Shown here: in pieces, positions 34,167 through 42,657 of the stretch | Position numbering within the stretch: the first letter of the stretch is position 1 | Layout: the number at the start of each line of letters is the position of its first letter | NCBI RefSeq assembly: GCF_002995495.1 | Contig: NZ_PVZV01000008.1 | Location: 62,001 to 126,000 of the forward strand | Origin: Actinocorallia populi | GTDB taxonomy: Bacteria > Actinomycetota > Actinomycetes > Streptosporangiales > Streptosporangiaceae | DNA length: 64,000 bases | Direction of reading: 5' to 3' | The notes under the pieces: model-generated | Database searches by the model: none | What the model was told of the DNA's origin: nothing | The model's input: the letters and a program-made list of their open reading frames with translations, nothing else | Position numbers and translations under genes: made by a program

Positions 34167-34228
34167 TCCGGGCGGAGCCGGGACACGGGGACCGGGCGGC
34201 CGGGACCGCGTCCGGGCATGATCGGGAC

Positions 34229-35335
34229 ATGATCCCCGCACCGCGTTACGGCGAGGCGACGCTCGCCGATCTGTCCTCCTCCGTCCTGGCCTCGCTGGGC
34301 GTGCCCGGCGAGACCGACACGCTGGGGCTGCCCGAGCTGCCCCGGGCCTGCATCCTGCTGATCGACGGCATGGGCTGGGAGCTGCTGCGCGAGCACGCCG
34401 AGGACGCTCCGTTCCTCAGCTCGCTGGCGGGCCGCCCGCTCACCGCGGGCTTCCCCGCCACCACGGTCACCAGCCTCAGCTCGTTGTCGACGGGCCTGCC
34501 GCCGGGCGCGCACGGCATGGTCGGCACCCTGGTGTCGGTCCCCGGCGAGGGCCGCCTGCTCAACTGCCTGCGCTGGGACGGGGGCCGCACGGACCCGCAG
34601 GCCTGGCAGTCCCGCGAGACGGTCTACGCCAGGGCCGAGGCGGCCGGGGTGGCCTCCAGCTACCTGGCCTCGGGCGTCTACGCGGGCACCGGGTTCAACC
34701 AGGCGATCACCCGCGGCTCCCGGTACGTCCCGGCCGACGGCATGGGCCAGCTGGTGGCCCGCGCCGAGGAGGCGCTGAAGGCCGACGACCGCGCGCACGT
34801 CACCGTCTACCACTCCGACCTCGACACCAACGGCCACATGTACGGCGCCGGCTCGCCCACCTGGCGGCACCAGCTGCGGTTCGTGGACCTGCTGGCCGAG
34901 CGCGTCGCCGGGATCCTTCCGGCCGGGACGGCCCTGTACGTCACCGCCGACCACGGCATGAGCAACCCGTCCGAGAAGATCGACGTCGGCGACGTCCCCG
35001 AGCTGGCCGAGGGCGTCGCCCTGCTCGGCGGCGAGCCCAGGGCCCGGCACGTCTACGCCGAGCCGGGCGCCGCCGCGGACGTGCTCGCCCGCTGGAGCGG
35101 GATCCTGGCCGGGCGGGCCTGGGTCATGGGCCGGGAGCAGGCGATCGAGGAGGGCGTCTTCGGCGCGGTCGACCCGGCGCTGCTGCCCCGCATCGGCGAC
35201 GTGATCGCCGTCCCGTACGGCGACCTGGCGGTGACCGACGCCGCGGCGCACCCGGTCGAGGCGCTCATGGTGGGCATGCACGGGTCGCTGGTGCCCGAGG
35301 AGCAGCTGGTGCCGCTGCTGGAGATGACACGGTGA
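34229..35335 (+). CDS. Alkaline-phosphatase-superfamily nucleotide pyrophosphatase/phosphodiesterase
   Basis: About 368 residues from the ATG at 34229 (an ATG at 34163 overlapping the previous stop is possible but adds unconserved sequence). Metal and nucleophile sites fit the NPP group: CILLIDGMGWELL, the nucleophile block AGFPATTVTSLSSLSTGLPPGAHG (Thr), HSDLDTNGHMYG, and VTADHGMSNP. It probably hydrolyses a nucleotide pyrophosphate or phosphodiester; no signal peptide is visible, so it acts inside the cell. It sits between the DUF5998 and sulfurtransferase genes. Confidence 0.85.
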   Translation: MIPAPRYGEATLADLSSSVLASLGVPGETDTLGLPELPRACILLIDGMGWELLREHAEDAPFLSSLAGRPLTAGFPATTVTSLSSLSTGLPPGAHGMVGTLVSVPGEGRLLNCLRWDGGRTDPQAWQSRETVYARAEAAGVASSYLASGVYAGTGFNQAITRGSRYVPADGMGQLVARAEEALKADDRAHVTVYHSDLDTNGHMYGAGSPTWRHQLRFVDLLAERVAGILPAGTALYVTADHGMSNPSEKIDVGDVPELAEGVALLGGEPRARHVYAEPGAAADVLARWSGILAGRAWVMGREQAIEEGVFGAVDPALLPRIGDVIAVPYGDLAVTDAAAHPVEALMVGMHGSLVPEEQLVPLLEMTR

Positions 35336-36216
35336 GCCCGGGACATCTGCCCCTCCCCGAAAGGGATGCCGAGGGTCACACTGGCGGTGTGCACCCTCTC
35401 ATCGACGCGCTGACCCTGGCCCGTGCCGTCAGCGAGAACGACGGCCTCGTGATCCTCGACGTGCGCTGGCGGCTGGCCGGTCCGCCCGGGATCGAGGCAT
35501 ACCGCGCCGGGCACCTGCCCGGCGCGGTCTTCGTCGACCTCGACCGGGAGCTGGCCGGCGAGCCCGGCCCGCTGGGCCGCCATCCGCTGCCCCCGACCGA
35601 GGTGTTCCAGGCGGCGATGCGCCGGGCGGGCGTGCGCTCCGACTCCACGGTCGTGGTGTACGACGACGCCGACGCCACCGCCGCGGGCCGCGCCTGGTGG
35701 TGCCTGCGCTACTTCCGGCACGAGCGGGTCCGGGTCCTGGACGGCGGCCTGCGCGCCTGGCGGGAGGAGGGGCTGCCGCTCACCGAGCGGGAGCCGGACC
35801 CGGTGCCCGGCGACTTCACGGCCCGCCCCGGTGGCCTGCCCGTCCTGGACGCCGGCGGCGCCGCGGTCCTGGCCAAGTCCGGCGTCCTGCTGGACGCCCG
35901 GGCCGCCGAGCGCTTCCGGGGCGAGACCGAACCCGTCGACCCGGTGGCGGGCCACATCCCCGGCGCGGTCAACGCCCCGACCTGGGGCAACGTCGGGGTG
36001 GACGGGCGGTTCCTGCCCGGCCGGCTGCTGCGCGAGCGGTTCGCGGCCCTGGGCGCCACCGACGCCGCCGAGGTGGGCGTGTACTGCGGTTCGGGCGTCA
36101 CGGCCGCCCACGAGGTCCTGTCCCTGAACCTGGCCGGCGTCCCCGCCGCCCTGTACGTCGGCTCCTGGTCGAACTGGGTGGCCGACCCGATGAACCCGGT
36201 GGCCACCGGCCTGTGA
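35332..36216 (+). CDS. sseA: Two-domain rhodanese-type sulfurtransferase
   Basis: 294 residues from a GTG overlapping the upstream stop, with GGAG 9 nt before; a GTG at 35389 is an alternative that matches the start of the domain better. Two rhodanese domains are present: VILDVRWRLAGPPGIEAYRAGHLPGA, and the second with VLLDARAAERFRGETEP and catalytic VYCGSGVTAAHEVL. The CGSGVTA loop resembles 3-mercaptopyruvate sulfurtransferases more than thiosulfate rhodaneses. It moves sulfur to thiol acceptors or cyanide. It converges on the CHAT gene with only 7 bp between. Confidence 0.87.
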   Translation: MSPGHLPLPERDAEGHTGGVHPLIDALTLARAVSENDGLVILDVRWRLAGPPGIEAYRAGHLPGAVFVDLDRELAGEPGPLGRHPLPPTEVFQAAMRRAGVRSDSTVVVYDDADATAAGRAWWCLRYFRHERVRVLDGGLRAWREEGLPLTEREPDPVPGDFTARPGGLPVLDAGGAAVLAKSGVLLDARAAERFRGETEPVDPVAGHIPGAVNAPTWGNVGVDGRFLPGRLLRERFAALGATDAAEVGVYCGSGVTAAHEVLSLNLAGVPAALYVGSWSNWVADPMNPVATGL

Positions 36217-36223
36217 GCCCCGG

Positions 36224-38431
36224 TCAGCCCGCGCCGAAGCACTGCAGGCCCAGGGCCGCGGCGTCCCGGGGGAGCGCCGCCAGGGCGGCGGCGGGCGCCA
36301 GGCCCTCGGCCAGCAGCCGGTGCAGCTCCCGCATGAGGGCGGGCGAGGACGCGTCGGGCAGCGGGGTGACCGAGGCGATCACCGTGCGCACGCCCAGCGA
36401 CAGCAGGACGCCGGGCAGCCCCAGCAGGTCGTGGCCCTGGCCGGCGTCGCAGGCGGACAGGACGACCAGTTCGGGCGGCGGCCCGAGCTCCGCCAGGTCG
36501 TAGCCCGTCAGGGGCCCGTCCTGCAGCAGGATCGCCGACAGCAGCGGGTCGTCCTCCCGGAAGGTCCCGTGCGCGGCGAGGTGTGCCAGCCGCGCCCCGG
36601 CCAGCAGCCGTGCGGACGTCCCCGTCCGGGCTCCGGGGTACCGGGGCGCCAGGGCGGCGAGCTCCTCCCGCGCGTGGTCGAGGCCGGGCCCGTGGAGCAG
36701 GGCGACGTGACCGCGGACGGCCTCGCGCCGCTGGGCCGCCAGCCAGGCGGTCGCCGACGGGACGACGGTGAACGGCACACCGGTGAGCGCCGCCCACGGC
36801 ATGCCGTAGAGGGCGCCCGTGGGGGCCAGGACCAGCTCCCTGCCCGCGGCCAGGGCCAGGGCGTCGGCGAACCGGGCGGGCGGCGGTCCGGGCGTGCCGC
36901 CGTCCAGCATCGCCCGGGTCAGGGAGAACCGCAGGATCCGCGCCTCTTTGACGGCCTCCGTGTAGGAGCCCAGATCCAGCCTCCGGCAGCGCCCGTCGCG
37001 GGCGACGACGGCGTGGAGCCCGTCGCCCGCCCGGACGAGTTCCACGAGCACCGCCTCGTCCAGGGCGGACAGCAGGTCCGGCATGGTGACGTGCGGCCGC
37101 GGCGCGGTCAGGGCGGCGGTCCTGGCCAGTTCCCGCCGCTCCCGCTCGTCTTCGGCTCCCGTCCGAGGGGGCCGGGCGGGCGACGGCGGACGCAGGATCC
37201 GGCGGCGCAGCTCCTCGAAGGCCAGCAGCTCGCGGGGCGTTCGCGTCAGCTCGACGGCCAGCGCCATCAGCTCCCGGCAGGTGCGGTCGGTGCGGGCGCG
37301 CAGCTCCAGGGAGAGGTATCCCCGCGTGAGCCGGTCGGCGGTCTCCAGCGCGGCGCGGACCGCGCGCAGGGCGGGCGCGTTCTCGCCCCGCGCGGCGTGG
37401 ACCTGCGCGGCGGCCAGGTCAAGGGCCAGGCGCAACGAGGCGGGCGTGCGGGCCGACGGGCGGGGCAGCAGCTCCGGCGCCTCCCGGGGGAAGGCCAGGG
37501 CGGCGGCCAGCAGGGTGCGGGCGGCGGGCTCGGGCCAGCCGAGCAGTTCCAGCTCCTCGGCGGTGCGGCGCGCCGAGGCCAGCAGCGCGGGGGAGCGGTC
37601 GCCTCCCGCGGCGCGGGCCCGCACCAGGGCGTGCTCGGCCTTGACCACCCAGCCGGGACGGTCCTGCGCGGCGAAGTCGATCCGGGCGAGGACGGCCGAC
37701 TCCGCGGCGGCGCGGGCGTCGCCGCAGGCCAGCTCCGCCAGGGAGCGCAGGTAGACGGCGTTGGCCGCGTCGGCGGCGAACCCCATGGCCGCGGCGGCGA
37801 CGGCGGCCTCGGCCAGCAGCTCCCTGGCGTCCCCGGCGAACCCCGCGGCGAGCAGCGCCTCGGCGCGGTCCAGCCGGCACTGGGTGAGCCGTTCGCCGCC
37901 CAGCTCCGGCTCGATCTCGGCGAACAGGCCCAGCGCCCACGGCAGGTCGCCGCGGCGCGCGGCCAGGAACGCCTGGTTGTTGGCGACCATCAGCTCCAGG
38001 ACGCGCGGCCCGCACCGGGCGGCGAGGGCCGCCGCGGCGTGCAGGGCGCTGCCTGCCGCCTCGAACCGGCCGGCGTAGGCGTGGGTCAGCCCGTTGGCGA
38101 TCAGCCGTCCGGTGCGGGCGGCCGGATCCCCCCGGCGGGGCGGCGCGGGCTTCTCCAGCCTGCCGCGGCTGGCGCGGGCGTAGCTGAGGTTGATCCGCAA
38201 CCGCTCCAGGTCGGCCCCGTCCAGGTGGGGCTCGGCCAGTTCGGCCATGTGCAGCGCCTGGGCGGTGCGGCCCTGCGCGGTGAGCAGCGGGATCATGGTG
38301 GCCCGCACCCGGGCGGCACCGCGCGCGTCGTCCCGGCTCAGCCGCAGGGCCCGCTCCAGGACGGCCAGGCCGCGGGCGAGCTCGCCGGACTCCTTGGCGG
38401 CCAGCGCGTCGGCGAGCAGGGTGTCGATCAC
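36224..38431 (-). CDS. Helical-repeat CHAT-domain protease
   Basis: 735 residues from a GTG that overlaps the preceding stop (GTGA). Residues 1-about 430 are Ala/Leu/Arg-rich helical hairpins in TPR style (ALAAKESGELARGLAVLERAL, ALFAEIEPELGGERLTQCRL). The C-terminal CHAT caspase-like domain has AAHGTF (His about 621) and VVLSACDAG (Cys about 661), the complete His/Cys dyad. TPR-CHAT proteins are known as regulated proteases, for example the Craspase protease partnered with a type III-E effector. Here it is the last gene of an operon with a subtilase, a sigma factor and a small protein. A substrate is unknown; the small protein and sigma factor are candidates by association only. Confidence 0.85.
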   Translation of the reverse strand: MIDTLLADALAAKESGELARGLAVLERALRLSRDDARGAARVRATMIPLLTAQGRTAQALHMAELAEPHLDGADLERLRINLSYARASRGRLEKPAPPRRGDPAARTGRLIANGLTHAYAGRFEAAGSALHAAAALAARCGPRVLELMVANNQAFLAARRGDLPWALGLFAEIEPELGGERLTQCRLDRAEALLAAGFAGDARELLAEAAVAAAAMGFAADAANAVYLRSLAELACGDARAAAESAVLARIDFAAQDRPGWVVKAEHALVRARAAGGDRSPALLASARRTAEELELLGWPEPAARTLLAAALAFPREAPELLPRPSARTPASLRLALDLAAAQVHAARGENAPALRAVRAALETADRLTRGYLSLELRARTDRTCRELMALAVELTRTPRELLAFEELRRRILRPPSPARPPRTGAEDERERRELARTAALTAPRPHVTMPDLLSALDEAVLVELVRAGDGLHAVVARDGRCRRLDLGSYTEAVKEARILRFSLTRAMLDGGTPGPPPARFADALALAAGRELVLAPTGALYGMPWAALTGVPFTVVPSATAWLAAQRREAVRGHVALLHGPGLDHAREELAALAPRYPGARTGTSARLLAGARLAHLAAHGTFREDDPLLSAILLQDGPLTGYDLAELGPPPELVVLSACDAGQGHDLLGLPGVLLSLGVRTVIASVTPLPDASSPALMRELHRLLAEGLAPAAALAALPRDAAALGLQCFGAG

Positions 38432-38874
38432 AGACGGCTCCAGCTGGTGACGACGGTGGTGGCGTCGGGCAGGGTGAAGTGCAGCATCACCTGCCCGGAG
38501 GGGATGCCGCCGGTGACGAAGTGGCCGCTCTCGTCCACTTGGGCGCGGGTCTCGCCACGGCTGTGGCGGACGCACAGGGTGGCGGGCCGCGCCGGCGTCA
38601 GCCGTCCGGTGAGCACCCGGACGGGCCCGGCGGAGGAGACCTGGAGCTCCACCGTGACGTTCTCGCCCGTGAAGGTGAGCAGCCGGGACGTGCCGCGCAG
38701 TCCCGCGCCGGCCGGGGTGGAGTCGCGGGTCAGCTCGGCCAGCGAGGCGTCCGGGTCGCGGAAGGCGAACGCGGCCCGCGCGGCCTCGAACAACGCCGGC
38801 GGCGGCGGATCGAGCAGTTCGAACGCGCGCCGCAGTTCATCCAGCAGTTCATCCACTTCATTCGCCTCATTCAT
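38428..38874 (-). CDS. Small protein of unknown function between sigma factor and CHAT genes
   Basis: 148 residues. An acidic helical N-terminus (MNEANEVDELLDELRRAFELLDPPPP) is followed by FEAARAAFAFRDPDASLAELTRDS. The rest looks like a beta-sandwich: RLLTFTGENVTVELQVS, VRVLTGRLTPARPATLCVRH, GGIPSGQVMLHF. No membrane helix or zinc-binding anti-sigma motif (HxxxCxxC) is present. Its position directly after the sigma factor is where anti-sigma factors usually lie, and its start overlaps the sigma stop. It may bind the sigma factor or be a CHAT substrate (inference). Confidence 0.65.
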   Translation of the reverse strand: MNEANEVDELLDELRRAFELLDPPPPALFEAARAAFAFRDPDASLAELTRDSTPAGAGLRGTSRLLTFTGENVTVELQVSSAGPVRVLTGRLTPARPATLCVRHSRGETRAQVDESGHFVTGGIPSGQVMLHFTLPDATTVVTSWSRL

Positions 38875-39403
38875 CGAGGGAACCCCGCAAACGTCTCAGA
38901 CATCGGGCCCGGATCGGGCCGACGCTGCCCACGGGCAGGTCCAGCGCGGCCGAGACCTCGGTGTAGGTGGCCGAAGAGGCCAGCATCCGCAACATCGTGC
39001 GGCAGCGTTCGGGCATCGCGCGCAGCGCGGCGGCCAGCCGTTCCAGGCGGTCGCGGTCGACCGACCGGGACTCCGGGCCGGGAGCGGGATCGGCGTCGTC
39101 CCCAGGTGGTCGCGGCGGCGGGGCGAAGGGGGCGTCGAAGAGGGCGTGGCACTCGTTGCGGCAGACGGTGGCCAGCCATCCGCCCACGCTCTCGGGCTCC
39201 CAGAGGGTGTCGATCCGCTGGACCAGCCGCAGCCAGGTCGCCTGGACGGCGTCCTCGGCGGCGGGGCCGGCCAGACCGCGGGACCGGGCGACCGACCAGA
39301 GCATCGGCGTGTACCGCCTGACCAGCGCGTCCCAGGCCGCGGCCTCTCCCTTCCGCGCGCGCACCACCAGTTCCCCGGCGGTGACGTCGACCTCACTTCT
39401 CAC
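38867..39403 (-). CDS. ECF-type RNA polymerase sigma factor
   Basis: 178 residues from a GTG with GGGAGGG upstream. Region 2 reads WDALVRRYTPMLWSVARSRGL...EDAVQATWLRLVQ and WEPESVGGWLATVCRNEC. Region 4 has LAAALRAMPERCRTMLRMLASSATYTEVSAALDLPVGSVGPIRARCLRRLRG, the HTH that reads the -35 element. It directs RNA polymerase to its own promoter set. It sits in an operon behind an intracellular subtilase and before a small protein and a CHAT protease, suggesting proteolytic control of its activity (inference). Confidence 0.88.
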   Translation of the reverse strand: MRSEVDVTAGELVVRARKGEAAAWDALVRRYTPMLWSVARSRGLAGPAAEDAVQATWLRLVQRIDTLWEPESVGGWLATVCRNECHALFDAPFAPPPRPPGDDADPAPGPESRSVDRDRLERLAAALRAMPERCRTMLRMLASSATYTEVSAALDLPVGSVGPIRARCLRRLRGSLDE

Positions 39404-39486
39404 CTTGCGCCCTCCCGTGCCCTGCGTGCCGCTTGCGGAGACGCTAGAGGGGCGTGCGCTGAAAGTGAGCGTGAAGTCGCTGAGAG

Positions 39487-40575
39487 TTACCCGATCGCGA
39501 TGATCGTCCCCAGCCCGGAACGTGCGGGACCGGAGGACAGGACCGCCGCGGCGGCCGCGGGACCGCCGGACCCGGCGGTGACGCGGGCGGCGACCGCCCC
39601 CGCGACGGCGGGCGCGGCGAACGAGGTGCCCGACCAGAGCGCGTAGCCGTCGAACTTTCCGAACCATACGAAACTGCTGTGGACGGCGACCCCCTGCGCG
39701 CAGGCGTCCACCCACGGTCCGTGGTTGCTGAACCAGGCGCGCTCCGTCCCGTCCAGCGCGGCCACCGCGATGACACCGGGCAGCGCGGCGGGCCAGAACG
39801 GGCGGTCGGAGGCGGTGTTGCCCGCGCAGGCCACCACGACGGTGCCCGGCCCGAGCGCCGCGACGGCCTGCGACATCACGGGGGAGGGGCGGTCGTCGAA
39901 GGTGTGGCACCCCAGGGAGATGTTCACGACGTCCACGCGGCCGAGCCCGCGCAGTGCGCGGATGAGGGTGAGCTCGTCCCCGATGCCGTCGCCGCCGATG
40001 ACCCGCCGAGCCGTGATCCGCGCGGACGGCGCGTACTGCAGCACCACGCCCGCGACGAACGTGCCGTGCCCCGCCTGCGCGTCGAGCGCGTGGTCGGAAT
40101 CGGTGTCCAGCGCCTCGGCGACCAGGTCGCGCTGCCCGGCGAACCAGTCGGCGGCGGCGTACCAGGGGTGCGGGTCGAGTCCCGTGTCCAGGACCGCGAC
40201 CGTCACGTCACGCCGGACCGGCCCGCACGCGGGCAGCGGGACGGGCCGCGCCGGCCGGGGCCGGTCGGCGGGTCCCGCCCACCACATCGGCTGCCCGTAC
40301 ACCAGGTGGTTGGGCCCGACGTCCAGTCCCTGCGCGCGTGCCAGCAGGCTCACCTCGCACACGTCGACGCCCGCCGACGGGGCCAGCCGCAGCCGGGTCA
40401 CGCCGTGACCCTCCTCGCGGGAGTCCCACCAGCGGCGCAGCAGCTCCTCGACGCGGGGCAGGTCGCGGTCGGCGACCAGCAGCTGGTCGCGCCGCAGCAG
40501 CGTGCCCGGCGCGACGAGCCGGGCGTCCCGGTGGCGGGCCAGCAGCCGCTCCAGCCGGGCACCTCGATCGGACAT
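39487..40575 (-). CDS. S8 subtilisin-like serine protease lacking a signal peptide
   Basis: 362 residues. The catalytic triad is complete: VAVLDTGLD (D130), GHGTFVAG (H170) and SGTSFAAP (S318), with oxyanion Asn in ACAGNTASD (about 253). No signal peptide or membrane helix precedes it; the first 120 residues are a charged prodomain-like segment (MSDRGARLERLLARHRDARL and so on) ending in QPMWWAGPADRPRPARP. An intracellular or effector-type subtilase is therefore likely. It is the first gene of the operon with the ECF sigma factor, small protein and CHAT protease, so two different proteases share one transcript. Confidence 0.88.
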   Translation of the reverse strand: MSDRGARLERLLARHRDARLVAPGTLLRRDQLLVADRDLPRVEELLRRWWDSREEGHGVTRLRLAPSAGVDVCEVSLLARAQGLDVGPNHLVYGQPMWWAGPADRPRPARPVPLPACGPVRRDVTVAVLDTGLDPHPWYAAADWFAGQRDLVAEALDTDSDHALDAQAGHGTFVAGVVLQYAPSARITARRVIGGDGIGDELTLIRALRGLGRVDVVNISLGCHTFDDRPSPVMSQAVAALGPGTVVVACAGNTASDRPFWPAALPGVIAVAALDGTERAWFSNHGPWVDACAQGVAVHSSFVWFGKFDGYALWSGTSFAAPAVAGAVAARVTAGSGGPAAAAAVLSSGPARSGLGTIIAIG

Positions 40576-40662
40576 GGGCCCAGTGTGCGCGCCCGTCCAC
40601 ATCCCCGGGCCGCGGGTCGCGCCGAACACATAGGATCTTGAACATGACCAAGGGGGAGCAGA

Positions 40663-41691
40663 ATGTCGCTTGAGAATTTCATCGCCGGACTGCCCAAGGC
40701 CGAACTGCACGTCCACCACGTGGGCTCGGCCTCCCCCCGGATCGTGGCCGAACTGGCCGCCCGGCACGAGGGCACCACCGCGGTCCCCGCGGACCCGGAG
40801 CTGCTCGCCGAGTACTTCACCTTCCGGGACTTCGACCACTTCATCGAGGTCTACGTCTCGGTCGTCGAGCTGGTCCGCGACGCCGAGGACGTGCGGATGC
40901 TCACCTACGGCATCGCCGAGGACATGGCGCGGCAGAACATCCGCTACGCGGAACTGACGGTCACGCCGTACTTCACGCTGCTCAAGGGCGTCGCCGACGA
41001 GGCGTTCGTCGAAGCGCTCGAGGACGCGCGCCACAGCGCCGAGCGCGACCTCGGCGTCATGCTGCGCTGGTGCTTCGACATCCCGAGCGAGGCCGGTCCG
41101 GCGGCGGGGGAGCGGACGGTGCGGATCGCCGTCGACCAGGCGCCCGACGGCCTGGTGAGCTTCGGCCTGGGCGGTCCCGAGGTGGGCTGGCCGCGCCCGC
41201 TGTTCAAGCCGTTCTTCGACGAGGCGCGCGCCGCCGGGCTGCACAGCGTGCCGCACGCGGGTGAGACGACGGGCCCGCAGACGGTCTGGGACGCGCTGCG
41301 CGAACTGGGCGCCGAACGCATCGGGCACGGCATCCGGTCCGTGCACGACCCGCGGCTGCTGGAGCACCTCGCCGAGCACGGGATCGTGCTGGAGGTCTGC
41401 CCGACGTCCAACCTCGCCACCGGCGCCGTCGCGAGCCTGGCCGAGCACCCGCTGCCGCGGCTGGTCGAGGCGGGCGTGCCGGTCACCGTCAACAGCGACG
41501 ATCCGCCGATGTTCGGCACCGACCTCAACCGCGAGTACCTCGTCGCCGCGCGGCTCCTCGGCCTCGGTGCCGCCGGAGTCGGGGAACTCGCGAAGGCCGC
41601 CGTTCGTGGATCTTTCATGGGGGATGCGGACAAGAGCCGTCTGACCGCCGAGATGGACGCCTACATGGGGGAGCACACTTTCGTTTCATGA
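40663..41691 (+). CDS. Adenosine deaminase family protein
   Basis: 342 residues. The metal-dependent amidohydrolase motifs are present: KAELHVHHVGS (metal ligands), HAGET, RIGHG and NSDDPPMF. Canonical adenosine deaminases have HLHLEG at the first site; HVHHVG is the variant typical of an actinobacterial subgroup. Substrate could be adenosine, adenine or aminodeoxyfutalosine; sequence alone does not decide. The ATG at 40663 has AGGGGGAG upstream. It is divergent from the subtilase gene with 87 bp between. Confidence 0.85.
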   Translation: MSLENFIAGLPKAELHVHHVGSASPRIVAELAARHEGTTAVPADPELLAEYFTFRDFDHFIEVYVSVVELVRDAEDVRMLTYGIAEDMARQNIRYAELTVTPYFTLLKGVADEAFVEALEDARHSAERDLGVMLRWCFDIPSEAGPAAGERTVRIAVDQAPDGLVSFGLGGPEVGWPRPLFKPFFDEARAAGLHSVPHAGETTGPQTVWDALRELGAERIGHGIRSVHDPRLLEHLAEHGIVLEVCPTSNLATGAVASLAEHPLPRLVEAGVPVTVNSDDPPMFGTDLNREYLVAARLLGLGAAGVGELAKAAVRGSFMGDADKSRLTAEMDAYMGEHTFVS

Positions 41692-41878
41692 GCGCGACCA
41701 TGGTCTCTACCGCAGGACGGACAGGTCGCGCATTGTCGCCAGGACGTTTCTGTTCGTCAATCACGCTGGTGCGGAGGGTGCCCATCGGGCACAATGAGGG
41801 GCGCACGGACCTACTGAGAGCGTTGGCGAGAGGCCGTAGGGGAAGACGCGCCTCGACCAGCACTACCAGGAGGACCGA

Positions 41879-42373
41879 GTGACCGTACGTGGTGTGTTCT
41901 ACGTCCACTCCGCGCCACCTGCGCTGTGCCCGCATATCGAGTGGGCGGCCGCGGGTGTGCTTGGCGTACCCGTCAAGCTGGTGTGGACCGATCAGCCCGC
42001 TGCTCCCGGCAGCCAGCGGGCCGAATTGTGCTGGGAGGGCAAGCCAGGCATCGCCGCTGCCCTCACTTCGTCGTTGCGCGCCTGGAAACTGGCGAGATTC
42101 GAGGTCACCGAAGAGGCGTCGCCCGGCGCGGACGGCATCCGCTACTGCTTCACCCCGACCCTGGGCGTCTTCTCCGCCACGATCGGCGCCAACGGCGACA
42201 TCATGATCCCCGAGGACCGGTTGCGGCACGTGATGGCCAACGCGGCCTCCGGCAAGACCACCCTGGAACACGAGATCGACACCCTGCTGGGCACCCCCTG
42301 GGACCACGAGCTCGAGCCGTTCCGCCGCGCCGGCGACGGCGCCCCCGTCCGCTGGCTGCACGCAGCCGTCTGA
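41879..42373 (+). CDS. DUF3145 family protein
   Basis: 164 residues from a GTG with AGGAGGA 4 nt upstream. The start VTVRGVFYVHSAPPALCPHIEWA, then LCWEGKPGIAAALTSSLRAWKLARFEVTEEAS and GANGDIMIPEDRLRHVM, are the conserved blocks of DUF3145, a family widely present and single-copy in actinobacteria. Function is unknown. It is transcribed alone and followed by a strong terminator. Confidence 0.88.
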   Translation: MTVRGVFYVHSAPPALCPHIEWAAAGVLGVPVKLVWTDQPAAPGSQRAELCWEGKPGIAAALTSSLRAWKLARFEVTEEASPGADGIRYCFTPTLGVFSATIGANGDIMIPEDRLRHVMANAASGKTTLEHEIDTLLGTPWDHELEPFRRAGDGAPVRWLHAAV

Positions 42374-42413
42374 CGGTGCGGCCCGCACGGAACCCCCTTG
42401 CGACCCCGACCCT

Positions 42414-42442
42414 CCGCCCTCCGGATCACCTCCGGAGGGCGG
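42414..42442 (+). terminator. Terminator after the DUF3145 gene
   Basis: A 12-bp perfect stem CCGCCCTCCGGA / TCCGGAGGGCGG with a 5-nt loop, followed by AACGCTTT. The remainder of 42374-42657 has no gene I can support. Confidence 0.8.
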
Positions 42443-42657
42443 AACGCTTTACGGCCCCCGCCGTCCGTACCGGCGCCCGTCCGGACGAGCACCCGGCGAA
42501 GCGCCGTCTCAGACGCCGTTCCGGCGACACGTTCACGGCGCCCCGGACCGGGGCCCGCGGGGGTGCCGTCTCGGGTGAGCGCCGTTCCGGCCAGGCGTCC
42601 GCGATCCTTCCGTCCGGACGGGTCGTGGTCCGGTGGGCGGGGGCCGGGGCGGGCGGC

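Noticed and set aside
38428-38874. Classical zinc-binding anti-sigma factor
   Set aside because: No HxxxCxxC motif and no membrane helix; only position suggests such a role.
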